From Oegoconia quadripuncta (taxonomy: Eukaryota; Arthropoda; Insecta; Lepidoptera; Autostichidae), in contig OX438750.1 of NCBI GenBank assembly GCA_949316235.1, positions 19,284,865 to 19,348,864 of the forward strand: DNA of 64,000 nt, read 5' to 3'. The position numbers and the translations under genes are program-made. The notes beneath the pieces were generated by a model that ran no database searches, was not told where the DNA came from, and was given only the letters and a program-made list of their open reading frames with translations. Position 1 is the first letter of the stretch; each line of letters begins with the position of its first letter. Shown here one piece after another: positions 30,181 to 43,378 of the stretch.

Positions 30181-33100
30181 GGTTCTGGTCCTCAAGAATT
30201 TGATTTGTTTGCCATCGACTCGCTAAGAGGAAGCTTATATTTAAACCGATTTTCATCAAATATGGCTAATAACCATCTAGCAAACATCACATTTCGGAAA
30301 AACTTTGACAACCGACTTCAAAAATCTCTTGAATCAGCCAATACAAAGTAAAAAATAATTTTACTGGAACGCTATGTCTCCATCAGTTTTCTATGTTACT
30401 GTCGTAATTATTATTAGATTCAGATTATTTGTAATAATATTACGTTTTATTTCTTCTATATGAACTAGTTTCCGCGCAAAAACACAAATACGCAATGCGA
30501 TTCCGTTAATTACTATAATTACGAAAAAAACTACTTACCCGATTGTACTGAAACTTTAATGGGACCAACTTAAAGTCCTTTTTAAAGTCGGTTAAAAATA
30601 AAACACCTATCAAATTTATTCAGACATAAGCATCAAACATCACACAACATAAGATATCATTGCATTTTACACTTGACAATAAGATGTTGCGTTTTATGGA
30701 GTTTTTTTTTTGGAAATACTGCTACCGCCAACATAATCTGCGCATATTTCTACGCTTCTCTTTCATGCATCTGTTTTGCCCCTCGTACTTTCATTCCACA
30801 TACTAGTTCTTTCTTTCTTTCATCATACTATATCCCATCTATTTCTATGCGTTTCTATCTTTTTTTGTATTTATTGATTTCATTTTAGGGTTTATGCAGT
30901 TAGGGCTTGTAGAGTCAGGTTAGGTTAGCTCTAGTAGAGTCAAAGACTTGGCTCTTAATGAGATCTGATAACTTTTTTACAGCTAAAATATTATGAGCTT
31001 GTAAGTTTGACTTTGAGATTGACTTTAGTTCCCTAGTTGTGTAAATAATCCAAATATAATCATTAGTTATTCTTCGCACCGTAATTTAAAAACAAATATG
31101 GAGTTTTTTTTTTATATACTATATAATAACCTACTCGAACGTTATCTGTGGCTCTGTTAAGGGTGTGTGAAATCCCTAAAAAACATATTTATCTCTTGCA
31201 GAGGAGTGCGATCTTTTGGCGGGTGCCGCTTGGGTAACAGTTTGTTTTATTTGTTTTAAAAAGGTTATTGGGTTTTGTTAATATGATGTGGGTGCGAAAA
31301 TACCGTAGTGTGTAAAGTGGAGCCTTTACCGATAGATTGCGGTTTTGTTTGTAAACGTTTTCGTTGGCATTTTGGAGTCTTTAGGTACATATTGACTTTT
31401 TTTACTGGCTGAATAATTATAAAATCTAAGTCGTTTTTAAGGTCCTTTCTTTGTACCAGCAACCGTACCACGTAGGAAGTTTAAGTTAGATTGATACATT
31501 TAAATTATGCATTAGACTTTTATATCCCCTTATCTTTACTTCTAGGGTACTTACGTAGTACCAAATTTACCTATTGAATACAGGCAAGTTAAACGGAAAA
31601 TAATTAGTAACCGAATGTAAAAATTTTTATAAGATACGGGGTAATTTTTACCTTAACTGAAAAAACTTTAATTTACAGAACTGAAGAAAAAAATATCTAA
31701 AGATACCCTTCTTTCCAGGTGTAATACATGTATTGTTTGACTTTATCTGTAAAGATCACATGGACTCAACTATTTTATAGAATTAACAGATGTGCATCAC
31801 TAATTTATCATATTCATCTTTGACAAATTAGATGAGAACATAATACTTTAATTAATAATAATTAAGGCATAAGCCTCTTCTCCCCAAAATTTATTTAATA
31901 TATTTATTCTATTGTTTCATTTTGCAGAAACCAATTATTTACACGTCATTATTGTTTGCGTGCCTTAAATAAGCGAAACCAGTGTTTACGTTTTAGATAC
32001 TGTGATACTAAACAAGTGTATCTTTTGCGGCAATACAATCGAAATTTTATTAAAGAAGAAGTCTTGGAACTTATCTTAAATTAAGGTTCTTTTGCTGGGC
32101 AATTGAAACGCGAAGGTAACTTAGCACTCCTTTTTTTAAATTTGTTTGTGCGGTATTGCAATAGTTTTTTCTTCAAACAAAGTCAAGGTTAGTTATTAAT
32201 AGCTTTGTCAAACAATTGGACCCGTCTCGACCAATTTCTGACGTTTCTCTTTCGCTTATTATAAGGTATAAAACTTTTTAATTTCTTGGTTCTCTAGAAG
32301 TGGCTTGAGTTTTGATAACTGTCAGTGAGCAAGCGATTGAGTAAGTCTACCAGTTTTTGGGCTATTTTAGGATCTGTATTTTTAATAACTAAATATTAAT
32401 GTTACAGTTTTGTAATTCAGAATAGTGGGTAATGAAAATGAATGAATGATAAAATAGATGAATGATAAATAGGAATATTCCCAATATGTGTAAAATTGTA
32501 TGTCTGCACAATAAATAGTTTGAAGTATATGAAATAGTAGCTTACTACTATTATATATATAATAATAGCTTAGCTTACTAAGCTATGCTAGAAGGCATGC
32601 AAAATTGTCATGAATGATTCGTATAAATAGAGTCCCTCGTTTACCGTGGGCCAATATTTTATTGAGAACTTGGCATTCGCATAGCCCAGCTTTGATACAA
32701 TAGTTTGAAACAAGACAAGTATAATATTTCAACATTGAACTACTGTTAACTGCTGTTGCTGTGTAATAAAGAATATTTTGTATTGTATTTGAATCTTGTG
32801 GGGTCACAGATGACTCAGTCTTCGGACTTTGGAAATTTACTTCCAACTTTGCTTTGCCACTTTTATGTGTGATAACATAAACATATAATAGATGATGGGT
32901 CATCTTCTACCTGTTCCTGTATTATTATCTTGTATTAATAGGTATCTGTACCTGTATTATTATCTTTGACTAATAATGAACTATATAATAACTCTATATA
33001 CGGAGTACTCACCTTTTAATACAATTAAATAGAAGATGCGTTTATTATTACAAATATTGTATGACGAAGAATTACACTAATGCATAATTAATCATCTAAG

Positions 33101-33695
33101 ATCCACTGTTCCTTCTGTAGGTACCAAATACATAAAATATCAGCACAGGATAGTAATATATATCCAAGTTCAGTTTGGGTTGGACTGCACGGCTAGCATG
33201 ACTTAACGCGAGTCGAGTGAGAACGAGTCGCGAGCGTGACATGCCTACAACGTGTAAGAACGCAATAGTGTGTATCATCACCGTCGAGTAATCCATGTGA
33301 CCGAACCAATCATGTGACATAATTTTCTCAATCAGTGACAAGATTAGAGAAACGAGAAGCCTTGTCTGTTACCTCTTGCTAATCGCATATAAGTCTTCGT
33401 TGTCGTAATTTGTGTATCATATTTATTGAAGTATGCAAACAGAAGTATAACCAATCATTACCGAACATACAATCGTAGCTGTTAACACCAGAAATAAATG
33501 TAAGATGGGATCAAAAGTCAGGCTCACAAGCCGGTAATTTTACTGGCCCTCTAAATCTGTACACCATCGACATACCTGCATTGACGAGAATAGGCGGTAA
33601 TGGTTATTTTTCACCAGGTGAGCTACATGTTCATTGCCTTGCCATACCTTTAGATTTATTCATAAGTATTTAAAAACCCCAAAAAAACCCCCACT

Positions 33696-33740
33696 GTGTA
33701 TATTGTGTAAGTGTCCGAAATATTTATTATTATTATTATT
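33696..33740 (+). repeat. SINE C tail fragment and ATT run
   Basis: 'gtgtaagtgtccgaaatatt' is the family C 3' end, followed by (ATT)n at about 33724-33740. Confidence 0.5.
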
Positions 33741-34021
33741 GTATTTTGCGGACGCCGTGTTGGTTTTTTTTTTATAAAGTGTATCCTATGATGCTCTGGA
33801 GATCAGGATGAGACTAACTATACAACTATACCGTGCCCGTCAAAATAGGTCTAACCATTTAGGGATACCCATAACCCATACTATGTCATCCGTTTTAGGC
33901 AAGTTTGGACCCCCCTCCATGACCACCTTATAGTTTACCCCCATCCCCTCATTTTCACGTAGTATTTTAGTATTCATTTTATTTGAATAAAAAACAGCTT
34001 TGTAATTTAGTAATCAAAACT

Positions 34022-34372
34022 CAGGGTTTGCCAGAGGAGCATGGAACGTAGCATATTGGGAGTCAAACTGGTCAACCGCGTCAGAAATGCTACACTACGC
34101 TCACGGAATCGGATCTCTGACGTAGGGAAAAAAGTGGCAACGTTGAAGTGGAACTGGGCGGGTCACGTGGGCCGCATGCCGTGCGTGCTGTGGGCAAATG
34201 CATCCACTATTTGGACTCCTACAACCGCCAGACGCAAACGTGGCAGACCGCGAAAACGGTGGAGAGACGAACTTGACAGTTTTAATAAGGGATGGTTTGT
34301 GCTCGCCGAGAACAAGAAGAACTGGAAACAGATGAGGGAGGCCTTTGCCAGTTGGAGTGGGATAAAATGGGG
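34022..34372 (+). pseudogene. RTE-type reverse transcriptase C-terminal domain
   Basis: A continuous frame of more than 110 codons reads RSMERSILGVKLVNRVRN, then ISDVGKKVATLKWNWAGHVG and RKRGRPRKRWRDELD, and ends NWKQMREAFASW. The order RAMERxMLGV...RNxIR...I.KLKWxWAGHxxR...GRPxxRWxDDL...W...EA(Y/F) is the C-terminal domain of RTE/BovB-type reverse transcriptases. The frame is unbroken, so this copy is younger than the others here, but the endonuclease and polymerase domains are absent. Dead fragment within intron 1. Confidence 0.9.
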
Positions 34373-34432
34373 ATATTTTCAGCATTGTCAATTTTTTTCC
34401 ATATAACTATTATTACGTGACAACGACCTAAA

Positions 34433-34458
34433 CCCCCCCCCCCCCCCCCCCCCCCCCC
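34433..34458 (+). repeat. 26-base poly-C run
   Basis: An uninterrupted run of C at 34433-34458, followed by 'tctcccc' and, 40 bases on, another 'ccccctccccccc'. C-rich patches also precede the reverse transcriptase remnant near 33911 and 33941. The opposite strand could form a G-quadruplex. The length may be uncertain in the assembly. Confidence 0.85.
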
Positions 34459-36233
34459 TCTCCCCAGTGACCAAGCGTGGTATGTTGCTGATCCCCCTCC
34501 CCCCCTAAAGCGATCACTTAGTATGGGTACGTTCCCTTGCGCTACAGAAGGTATTATACAAATTTTTTAAACGTACACTCGAAATTGTGATAAAGCGAAC
34601 GCTCTATATTATCTGGTGAAAGTCAGTTTTATTGTGTTCATATTTTCACACTATATGACACATGTTGTTAAGAAGGTACTGATATATGAAATCGCTGACT
34701 TATACATAAAGATGTAGCTGGAATTTCTAAAGGCTATTTCGTGAACCATTGGCTTTAAGTCATTACCTTAAAGCCTTTAGTTAAATAACGTGTATACCCG
34801 CCCGGAAAAACGTTAATTTTATACACATTACGTTGAAATTTAGAAAGCTTCAACTTTCCGCGAATACAGTATTGTCTCGTTTGTCAAATGAATTCCCAAT
34901 TAGGCGTCCGTATGTCTGATGAGGCATGTAGTTTTCACGCCTGCTTAACTTCGTTACTGCTTATACTACGCCTGTTCTTGAACAATTCTCGGTCTTAAGT
35001 GTTGATAATGGAGAGTTTAGTTTGATTGTGAGACGTATGCCACGTTCGTCGCGTTAAAGTGTTTTATGAGTCAACAGTAAGGTCATGAACCCTGGTGACA
35101 GCGGAGTGTAGGCTTATTGTCAGTCGGCGTGGCTAAATCGTGAAATCGGCTATTCGTGGGGTCCGTTGAACAGAGAACTCTATCTGTGGAGAAGCTTGGG
35201 TCAGTTAGATGGATAATTTCCCAATTTGTTTATCAGTTCAGTGATTTCTCTCTGCTATATGGGAACGGTTTCTATCGCTTATTGTTACGTTTAAATAGTG
35301 AGCTGGACATATTATTATAATAAATATTTATAAATCGAGGGGCTTGTCCGACAAATGCTATGTTATTTTTTAATATTTGTTTTTAAATATAGAAACTACC
35401 TAAATAATTATAGCTATATTTATAGCAACTGCTAGTATACTTAAAGGCTAATAAATATAATGTTTTTGAAATGACCAGCAAAGCAGCTCCACACGTCTTT
35501 TGTGCAGTCCATGTTCTTATTTTAAATCTGGCGCGAGTTTCTGCGGAAACCGGAGATTTAACGACGACTCGTCCGTATTGTCCGTGCACGCAGCGCTCTC
35601 GGCCAAATGGACCTGGCGACGGCTAATTTGAATTTGAAATTCGAATATTCTTTTACAACTATACCAATCTATGCATTTAAAAATATAACGAGCACAATCA
35701 AAAAGATTGTCTATCCTTTTGAATTGCGACAGGTGAATCCGCATAGCAACCAAGTGTCAGGGAGGATTTTACTAAACAGGATCTTGAAAGGGATTCCGTA
35801 CACATTCACACACATCCTGGGCATTGTGAATCGGGACTGCACCTTTGTGATGTAAAGCAGTTATCATTCTCTCTATGCGATTATCAAAGCGTCTAATTTT
35901 ATGGCGTTTTTTTCGTTGCCACGTGCTGAGGAAGACTTATGGACAAGATAGGGGTTGTTTTAACAAGTATATTAGTAGTAATGGGGTGGGTTATGATTTA
36001 TGGAGTGTCTCTTTCAGCTGTATTTGGTTAGGGGTAGTTTATTGATGACACGCGTATGCATCGTGTATGAATTTGTTTCCTTCACTAAACATATTAGTGT
36101 GTTTGTTCCGGGTTTATGCTTTTTAATTTTAAACAATGACGAACGAATATTTAGATAACACATTATCGTTTATGGCGATAAAAAGAAAAGTAACAACCTC
36201 TTGGGTTCATCCCTGGTGTCTTCCATTGGATAT

Positions 36234-36409
36234 ATAATAGCATTGTTGTGTTCCGGTTGTCAGAGATAAGATAGCCAGTTCCCCAAATATTTGGGTTTCC
36301 GGGTCAGTACGCTTCCACCTTCGGCCTCATCTTCACTTAACATCAGGTGTGATTGAGGTCAAGTGCTAACCCGTTGTGCATAAAATATATATATATATAT
36401 ATATATATA
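36234..36409 (+). repeat. SINE family A copy with AT microsatellite tail
   Basis: The family body runs from 'taatagcattgttgtgttcc' to 'acccgttgtgcataaa'. An AT dinucleotide run then occupies about 36385-36409 in place of the A-rich tail. Confidence 0.8.
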
Positions 36410-37211
36410 TCGTTAGTGACGGCTAGGGCTTCATTACATGCATTATAGTCTAATTACTAATTTACGTTATCGACGTCAATGGTCGGACATCTCAAAATTA
36501 AAACAAAGATTAAGGAAATTTGGATGGAATAAATGGAATCGGGGTGAGCAATTGAGGTCTCAGTAGAAAGTCGTCCGATCGCAATGATTAACTTGTATAT
36601 TAGTGATATAAAATTGTTAAATTTGACAGTCAAGTTCAATGAAAATGCAACGAAATTTGCGAGACTTGGCAATTATTTTTCATAATTCAGTGTTTTTGAT
36701 TGCATTATCTTTCTCTGGACATTGGTCGTAGATTGCTACGAGTACCTTAGATACATTATCTAAAAAGTTAATGTCAGCTGCGACATGAATCATTCAACCG
36801 ATTAAACAAAAACTAGCAAAAATAAAAAAAACTAAATCGATGTTGATGCGATGTACGATTTGCATTTCGGCGGGATGCTCCGACAGACAAGAGACAAACG
36901 GAAGCTCTTTGTGGAGAACGGAAACCAGACACAATGCGATCACCATCTTGCACGTCTTTATCTTTTCAAGATTTATTTTTTATTAATAACGCAAAATCTT
37001 ATGGTAGGTCAACCGCCTCCTTGCTATGGTTGCAGGTTTGATCACCGGTGGAGATGTGTTTATGTCATAGTACAGAACGGCCTGTCCTTTTACCTTAAGT
37101 CGCTCCAAACTGCAGTGCTAATAATGTTGTATTCAGAACACAAAATTCATCTCAAGGAGTTAAGTGAATGTGCTCCCGTTTTCGAATAAATTTTCACATA
37201 ATATTATATAT

Positions 37212-37420
37212 GACCGAGGAGCGTCGGTGGCTCAGCGGTTAAGACGCAATTTGGGAGGTCCGGGTTCGATTCCCAACCAGGCCATGTACCAATGAGTTTT
37301 TAAATTTAATTTAATGATTTATGTGCATTTATCCGTCTGCTCTGAAACGGTGAAAAAATAGCGAGGAAACCTGCATGCCTGAGAAATTAAAAATTCTAAG
37401 GCATGTGAATGTAAATTTTT
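37212..37420 (+). repeat. SINE family B with tRNA-like head
   Basis: A-box-like 'tggctcagcgg' and B-box 'ggttcgattcc' (37263-37273) are followed by 'gagtttttaaatttaattta', 'catttatccgtctgctctga' and 'aggaaacctgcatgcctgag'. The family is seen more completely on the minus strand at 56265-56592. It inserted about 520 bp upstream of exon 2. Confidence 0.75.
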
Positions 37421-37938
37421 CATTTCTTTTTTCCATTTTCTATTTGTGTTTATCACCTTTTTCATGTATATGCCTGTGCAGTCACCATACAAATTGAATT
37501 CAATGAGAGCACAAACACATTTACAGGTTCAATCATACTCGTACATTATGCATTTGTATTTCCTCTTGTACTCACTTTCCAATAGTCTGTTGTATCTGTG
37601 CGAATCTTTGTACCATTTGCAAACTTCTCATTCATACCTTTTTGCACTTGCATTTCTTTATTTGATTAGCAAAAGTTGAATTTCTTTCTGGAAACACTTC
37701 CAAAATCCCTTTCAATTCATCCTTTGGAGGTACTTGTAAAAATCAATTTAATACTGTCGAAGAAAACTAATTACAAACTATAATTACGAAGAACCTGTCT
37801 TTGTCAAATTGAGCATAGTCACCGGTCTTATCTGCCTGGTCAAAATGGGCAATGTCGTCAGAAGACGACATGGATAGAAATCCATCAGATGCATATATTA
37901 CTACTAAAATATTAATGTATCTTTTCTTTTGTTAACAG

Positions 37939-38372
37939 CAGCAGATAGCCAGGAGTCTGGCAGCCCTCCGCCGAGCCCGACTGACTCCGCCACCTCAGAA
38001 TCGGCGCCCACCCTAGTACACATCAAGCAGGAGACCATGCCTCCAGGAACTGATGTTAAGGAATACTATGGAGCCATCGATTTCGCCCACCCTGATTCCT
38101 ATCTACCATCAAATTTCCCAGAATACGGGCGATACTTGCCCAGAGCGTTAGACTTTCAGAACCAAAAATACTTAGATGAAAACCTAAAAGATAAAGAGGA
38201 CCTGAAAGATATCTTTCGGGATTCGGATGGGATCGATTGCAGTTTGCCGAGTGAATTAGTGCTTAAGGGTGGGGGGATATTTGCAAGAGGAAATATTAAC
38301 ATTGGGACGAAATACGGACCGTTTATTGGGAAATGGGAGACGCAGCCTTTAGACAGGAGATATGCTTGGGAG
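37939..38372 (+). CDS. ham: hamlet-like PRDM factor, coding exon 2 (PR domain, first half)
   Basis: This 434-base exon lies between a T-rich acceptor (ttaacag/CA) and a perfect donor (GAG/gtaagt) and encodes residues 25-168 of the joined product. Residues 26-48 are Ser/Pro/Thr-rich. IKQE at 52-55 fits the SUMO acceptor motif. Residues 98-123 are highly charged. A PR (SET-like) domain begins near 126: LPSELVLKGGGIFARGNINI, then GTKYGPFIG (146-154) and YAWE (165-168). It matches the GxxxxxxIxxGxxxGPxxG...YxWE core, and the WE-V/I plus following NWLK pattern favours the PRDM3/16-hamlet class over Blimp-1. In Drosophila, hamlet is a nuclear zinc-finger factor that sets neuron identity. The paralogue assignment is an inference. 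Confidence 0.92.
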
Positions 38373-39584
38373 GTAAGTTTTTTGCAGATATTGGTGATGG
38401 TATGGTAAATGTGGACAGCTAGTGGACAGTCATGTTATAAAGTCCACGAGTAGCCGATTGATACATCAACTCGGATCTGCTAGAGGAGGCCTTTGTTGAA
38501 TAGTAACTGAGATTGTATCTCGAGAGAAAGTAATCATATTCCTGCATAGCTATTACAGCGATAAGTAATATTTTTTGTGTCTATTATTCTAATTAGTGAT
38601 GACAAGGCCCTCTTTCTTTGCATCTCGTTAGGGTTAAACACTTTGAATGAATGAACCACTTGTTCCGGGTCAAGTGTAAAAGTTTGGGTGTCAAAAATGA
38701 ACGAGTAACTTGTCAATAAATTACACACAAAGCTGAAGCCTTACATCGCTGTCAAACGCGGATGCAATAAAGTTTTGACTTTATTGATATTCTCAAGTAG
38801 CTGGGTTCTTATACTTAGTTTTTTTAATGTTTTTTATAATAACGGGTAAGTACACAAGTTACTAAGTCGTTCTTTTTTCTTTTAAATAACATCTGTCTTG
38901 CGAGTTAATTTTAATTAGATATGAAATGAATCTGTAAATACTCATAAGGTAAACCTTTGATTTTAAAAATATCGTGTAAATCTCCTTTTAACCGACTTCA
39001 GAAAGGAGGAGAATACAGACGTTTGTATCTGTGTTGTTGATAGAAAAGTTTGGCCTTTTTATTCAGCCCATTTTAAAGTTCTTGCATATACTAAGTAGGT
39101 ATATGTCTTCTTTTGTTTACACAAATTACTGAGGAATGTAAAAATAATCGTAAGATTAAAAATTAATCTACAGTCAACGGCAAAAACCGTCGAAGTTGAC
39201 TATACCTTGGCTATTTGTATCTGCAGATAGAGAAATCAACAGAAGTTATCACATGATAAATCTGCGATAATCCATGAATAAGACCATCATATTCGCATGA
39301 ATGCATTTCGATTTCGCGAGGGGTGTGGCGCGGTTATCTGTGCAAAGGAAGCGGAAATCAATTGTTGAGTTCGATTCCCGGATTACGTTAACATTCTCGA
39401 AAGTATTGGGTTTCTTGCTGGCTTACTTTAACTTACTACTTTCGTATTATTTTATGTAGGTGAGAAAACGTACGATTGAACACAATACATATAGTGTTAT
39501 AACATTTTTTCATCAACTGTGACGTATTCTGTATAATAGAATAGGAGGCTACTCATCTATATGCGTGGATATCATAAAATTACG

Positions 39585-39680
39585 CTAAGGGTTGGTGAGC
39601 AGCGTCATTGGCGCGAGACCCCCATAATCCATGATCACCAACTCACCTACTCCGATAGTAGCGGCCAGGGCAAATCATCC
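39585..39680 (+). repeat. Dispersed repeat F
   Basis: 'gggttggtgagcagcgtcat' and 'acccccataatccatgatca' resemble 30058-30180. Confidence 0.35.
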
Positions 39681-39744
39681 CAAATAGATAGATAAATCTT
39701 TTAATACTTGTGTTAGCTTATTTTGATATGTATCAATCAAAAAC

Positions 39745-40005
39745 ATACATTACATATCAGTCACAGGACCGCCCATGCTGAACACAGGTCTCCCCCATAG
39801 TTTTCTAGAGTAACCGGTTAGAAGCGGCTTGCATCCAGCGATTTCCCGCGGTCCTCTGTCCACCTTGGGAGTGGAGTTACGCTGCGCTTGCCGGTGCGTG
39901 GTCTACACTCGAGAACTTTAGTGCCCCAAACGCCATAAGTCCCTCGAGCTCGAACCTTGCCCACTGCCACTTCTACTTGCAAACTGGCTGGGCTATGTTC
40001 ATTCC
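39745..40005 (-). pseudogene. RTE-type reverse transcriptase tail
   Basis: The reverse-complement reading gives VLECRPRTGKRSV, PRWTEDRGKS and a terminal block ending in the common 'ggcctatgttcagca' relative. It matches 7795-8365 without the tandem insertion, which makes it the best internal reference for that family. Frames are broken. Confidence 0.7.
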
Positions 40006-40009
40006 TAAT

Positions 40010-40090
40010 CGTAGTGAAACTGGGTCATAACTCAGTATGTTAGAAGGCTTATTGAGCAAAACACTGACTTTCAGCTATCCGTTCTCTCTC
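40010..40090 (-). repeat. LINE 3' region fragment
   Basis: 'ctgggtcataactcagtatg' and 'gcaaaacactgactttcagc' are the reverse complement of blocks in 14410-14500. Confidence 0.5.
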
Positions 40091-40669
40091 TGCTCTTTAG
40101 CAACGTGAAATTTTGCAATATAGAAGTGGAGTTCTATACCCTGTATCTGTCATATAATGTTTGTTTGTAAAGTAAACACAAAACGAATTTACTTAAATCT
40201 ATCCACAAAGGCGCACTTATCCCACAGGGGGATATCAATACTTTTAACTATACGAATAATTCTGGAGGTTTAGTCTGAAATAACAAAAAGTTTTATTATG
40301 AATATGTGGCGTTATTAACATTTCGTTGTTGCAAATATATAAATAACAATTAGTATGGTAAAGATAATTATTATTTTCAGTGTTTTATTTCTCGTGTCAA
40401 TTTTGAGATCACAAAAAACCGGATGCAAATCGGTCATTAGAAAGCCCCGAGATGAGCAAACATAACTGCCTATCAAATGACAGAGGTTTTATCCGATTTC
40501 ATCTCTAGTCGTAGCCGCAAGGAAGCCTCGATATCTATACAAGTAATAAAATTGATGTGTCTGTCAGTGATGAGGGCGGGTGACGAGGGATATACAAGGT
40601 CGCGCCACTTGAAACCTATCCACACTAATATTATAAAGGCAAAAGTGTGTTTGTATGTCTGTTAGTTAT

Positions 40670-40740
40670 CAATCAATCAATTAATCAAATACTCTTTATT
40701 GCACAACTTTATTGCAGAATGTTATCTTTTCACGGAACCG
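40670..40740 (-). repeat. LINE 3' tail with ATCA repeat
   Basis: (ATCA)n is followed by 'aaatactctttattgcacaa', identical to the start of 61322-61545. Confidence 0.55.
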
Positions 40741-40871
40741 ATTTAATTTTTTATTTTAGTTTATTTATTCATAAAGTTAGTATATTAATAGATCGAATCT
40801 TATAATCTTGGGATTTTACACTTTCTAAGAGGCGAGATTAGAATGATTTATGCGTACGATTACACAAACGC

Positions 40872-40976
40872 GATTCTTCCTATTCGTGATTCCCATACAA
40901 TATGCATTCCACACAACTGCAGTTTAATACACAGCCGTTAATTTTAACGCAATCGGGATTCTTCCTATTCGTGATT
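40872..40976 (+). repeat. 20-base direct repeat, 85 bp apart
   Basis: GATTCTTCCTATTCGTGATT occurs exactly at 40872-40891 and 40957-40976. The flanks partly match. It may be a local duplication or a paired binding site. Confidence 0.7.
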
Positions 40977-41394
40977 TTAAGATCGTCTTTAGTCTTTCTT
41001 AAAAAGGTATAATGTGACATTTAAATACTAATTGCGCGCAAGCGGAGTCGTAGGCGAAATCTTGTTGAAAAAAAACTAGAACGCTACCAGACAATCTCAA
41101 TCGATAAACGCGTATTGAGGTGTAGTGTTGCAGTCAAACCACGCTATTGTGCATATTGTGAACCGACCAAGCGGACATTTAGTTCCGGCCCTTGAATAGA
41201 TAATATATCTATACATTTATTTATACCGATATGACATTGATGGTGCCGATAGATCGTGAATGTGCATTTCAAAGCCTTGGCAATTTTGCAAAAAAAAGTA
41301 TACGTTGTGTAGAAAATTAGATAGAACTTGGTATATTTTTAGAGCATAAATTAACTGTTAATACAACTGAAAGTGAACCAAAATATCTGTTGGT

Positions 41395-41622
41395 TTATTT
41401 TTACCCGACTGCCCAAGAAAGGAGGTTAATGTTTTTGCAAGTGAATTTATGTGAGACATCTTTGTAAAATCTGAATAAAAATTTCTGAAAATACTACGTC
41501 ATCCACATCCACACTAATTTATTGGACTAATATATTTATGTATATCCGTTATCTAATATTCTTCATCATCTAGTAGTTTTGTTTAGTTTGGGACTAGATG
41601 ATTGGTGTAAGTATCCGAAAAA
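41395..41622 (+). repeat. Repeat E fragment and SINE C tail fragment
   Basis: 'ttacccgactgcccaagaaa' near 41400 matches 25860 in part. From 41536 'tatatccgttatctaatatt' and 'gtttagtttgggactagatg' are the 3' half of SINE family C. Confidence 0.5.
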
Positions 41623-43225
41623 AAAACTTAACCTATGTAACCTATTTTATAATACCAGTTCGCATTATTGAGATCCCGGCAACATCTCTATGTCTATTAA
41701 GAATTGTACTTAGTGTAAATTTCTGCCTCTTGTATACCTAATGCACTTTGAACACAGAGAACTCAAAGCTGCTTGATCTTGTGCCCGTACGTGACAGTAG
41801 GGTAAAAGTGCCAATTGTGGCCACGTCACGTCGTTACCACTGAACAAATGCTGACCGCGTCGCTTCCGATCCATTGCGCATAAAGGCCCTTTGATGGCAT
41901 TATAGTTCAGTCGAGAAACAATGTCGCGAGTGACAGCGCGATGCTATATAATTATCATATTTACAACGAACGATGATTCAAACGAAATTCCAACAAAAAT
42001 TTGTTTTATCTTTCGTTTTCTGAATGGTAGATAATAATAATTTATCTGCGTTTATATTGAAGGGGTTACGGCATTTGAAAAGCGTATGGTAACATTATCT
42101 AACCACCGTTTCCCAAATTCGGATATCTCAATAAAAATCTTCAAGCAAAAAATGTTCAGGTAATCAAAGAGTTCTTTGAAACATCCCGTGTCATAGTGCA
42201 ATAAAAGGTTACGTACAAATAAACCCTAATTTTGGTTTGGCGTGACCCCCGTCAACAATTTTTTTTTAAATAACATTTACACTTTTTTAAGTAAAAAAGG
42301 ACGGTAACGGTAAATTCGATAAAGAGAATCAACGTGCAGAGTTTTCACTTTAAACTTGATTGGCAAGTTTTTTTTCTTAAAAAAATAATCGTCACAAAAT
42401 CTCTTGAGATGCATCACTACCTTTTGAATTTCTGTTATTTGTTAATAAAAGTTCTTGTTATACAATTAACACTTGTAGAGATGGGCACATATTTTCTCAC
42501 AGATCTCAGAAGTATCGTGAAGATGGCAGACAATAATTACTCTGACGTTCGAGTGTATTAAAATAAACCCAAAGGTTCTCAAACAAGTAACTAATGCTAT
42601 GCAAAATTATAAACTGCTATGCTAATTTTATATTTATTTTGATCACCTCTTCGTAAATTACTCATCTACTAGATGAATTTCAAATAAGATGAACTAGTTT
42701 TCAATAAAGGCATCGACAAATGTCAATCACGTTATGAATTTATGAATTTTTGCTTGCAATTCAAATTAACTGTCAAAATTGATGGGAAATTGGCAAGTAA
42801 TGGATTCCACTAATTGTTATTACAAACTCATATTTCGATATGAATTTAAAGAATATTAAATTGGTATTGGCTGTTTGACAAAGGGGCTGGCTATGAATGT
42901 TTTATGCGATCCTGTTGATTTTTCGCTGCGAAGCGTTGGTGCTCGCATAATGTGTTTGCAATTTGTTATTCAATTGTGACATACGCTTAAAACTTTTGTG
43001 GGTTATAAAAGGAGGTTGCTTTGTTTAAAAAAGCGAACATTGTTGTTTAAAACTAATGCAATTTGTAACATTAGACGTATTATTATACTAAATTGTATAC
43101 CACGAAATAGGTACACTTATTGATAAGTGTACGACATCCGTGTTGAATTCAGAATTTTTAAACTAACCCCATTTGTACGTATATAATGTCGGCTATTTTG
43201 TTTTAAAATAAAATAATGAAATATT

Positions 43226-43378
43226 ATTTCGGACACTTACACCAATCATAACGGGTAAACATATTTATAATACGGGAATAAATGTTCGTATTTATTACAC
43301 AAACATTTACCCCTTGCGAGATCCGAACTCGAACCGTTTTGCTGACAGGGTCACTATCCACTACACCAATCGGTCGTC
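43226..43378 (-). repeat. SINE family C, minus-strand copy
   Basis: Reverse-complement blocks are 'ttcggacacttacaccaatc', 'aaatgttcgtatttattaca', B-box-like 'ccgaactcgaacc' and head 'ctacaccaatcggtcgt'. The middle is deleted relative to 13879. Confidence 0.75.

Larger units (their letters stand above)
28546..37938 (+). other. ham: Intron 1 (9,393 bp)
   Basis: It starts GTAAGC and ends with a T-rich tract and 'gttaacag'. It holds the hairpin at 28826-28924, repeats and retroelement fragments listed separately, and otherwise AT-rich sequence without recognised exons (notably 30360-33690 and 34520-36230). A slightly GC-richer patch at 35520-35640 is not repetitive and could be regulatory. Confidence 0.6.

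Noticed and set aside
30917..30936. Insect telomere repeat (TTAGG)
   Set aside because: Only two adjacent GGTTA units are present, well within chance.
34101..34391. 96-codon minus-strand frame
   Set aside because: Shadow of the well-supported RTE reverse transcriptase frame on the plus strand.
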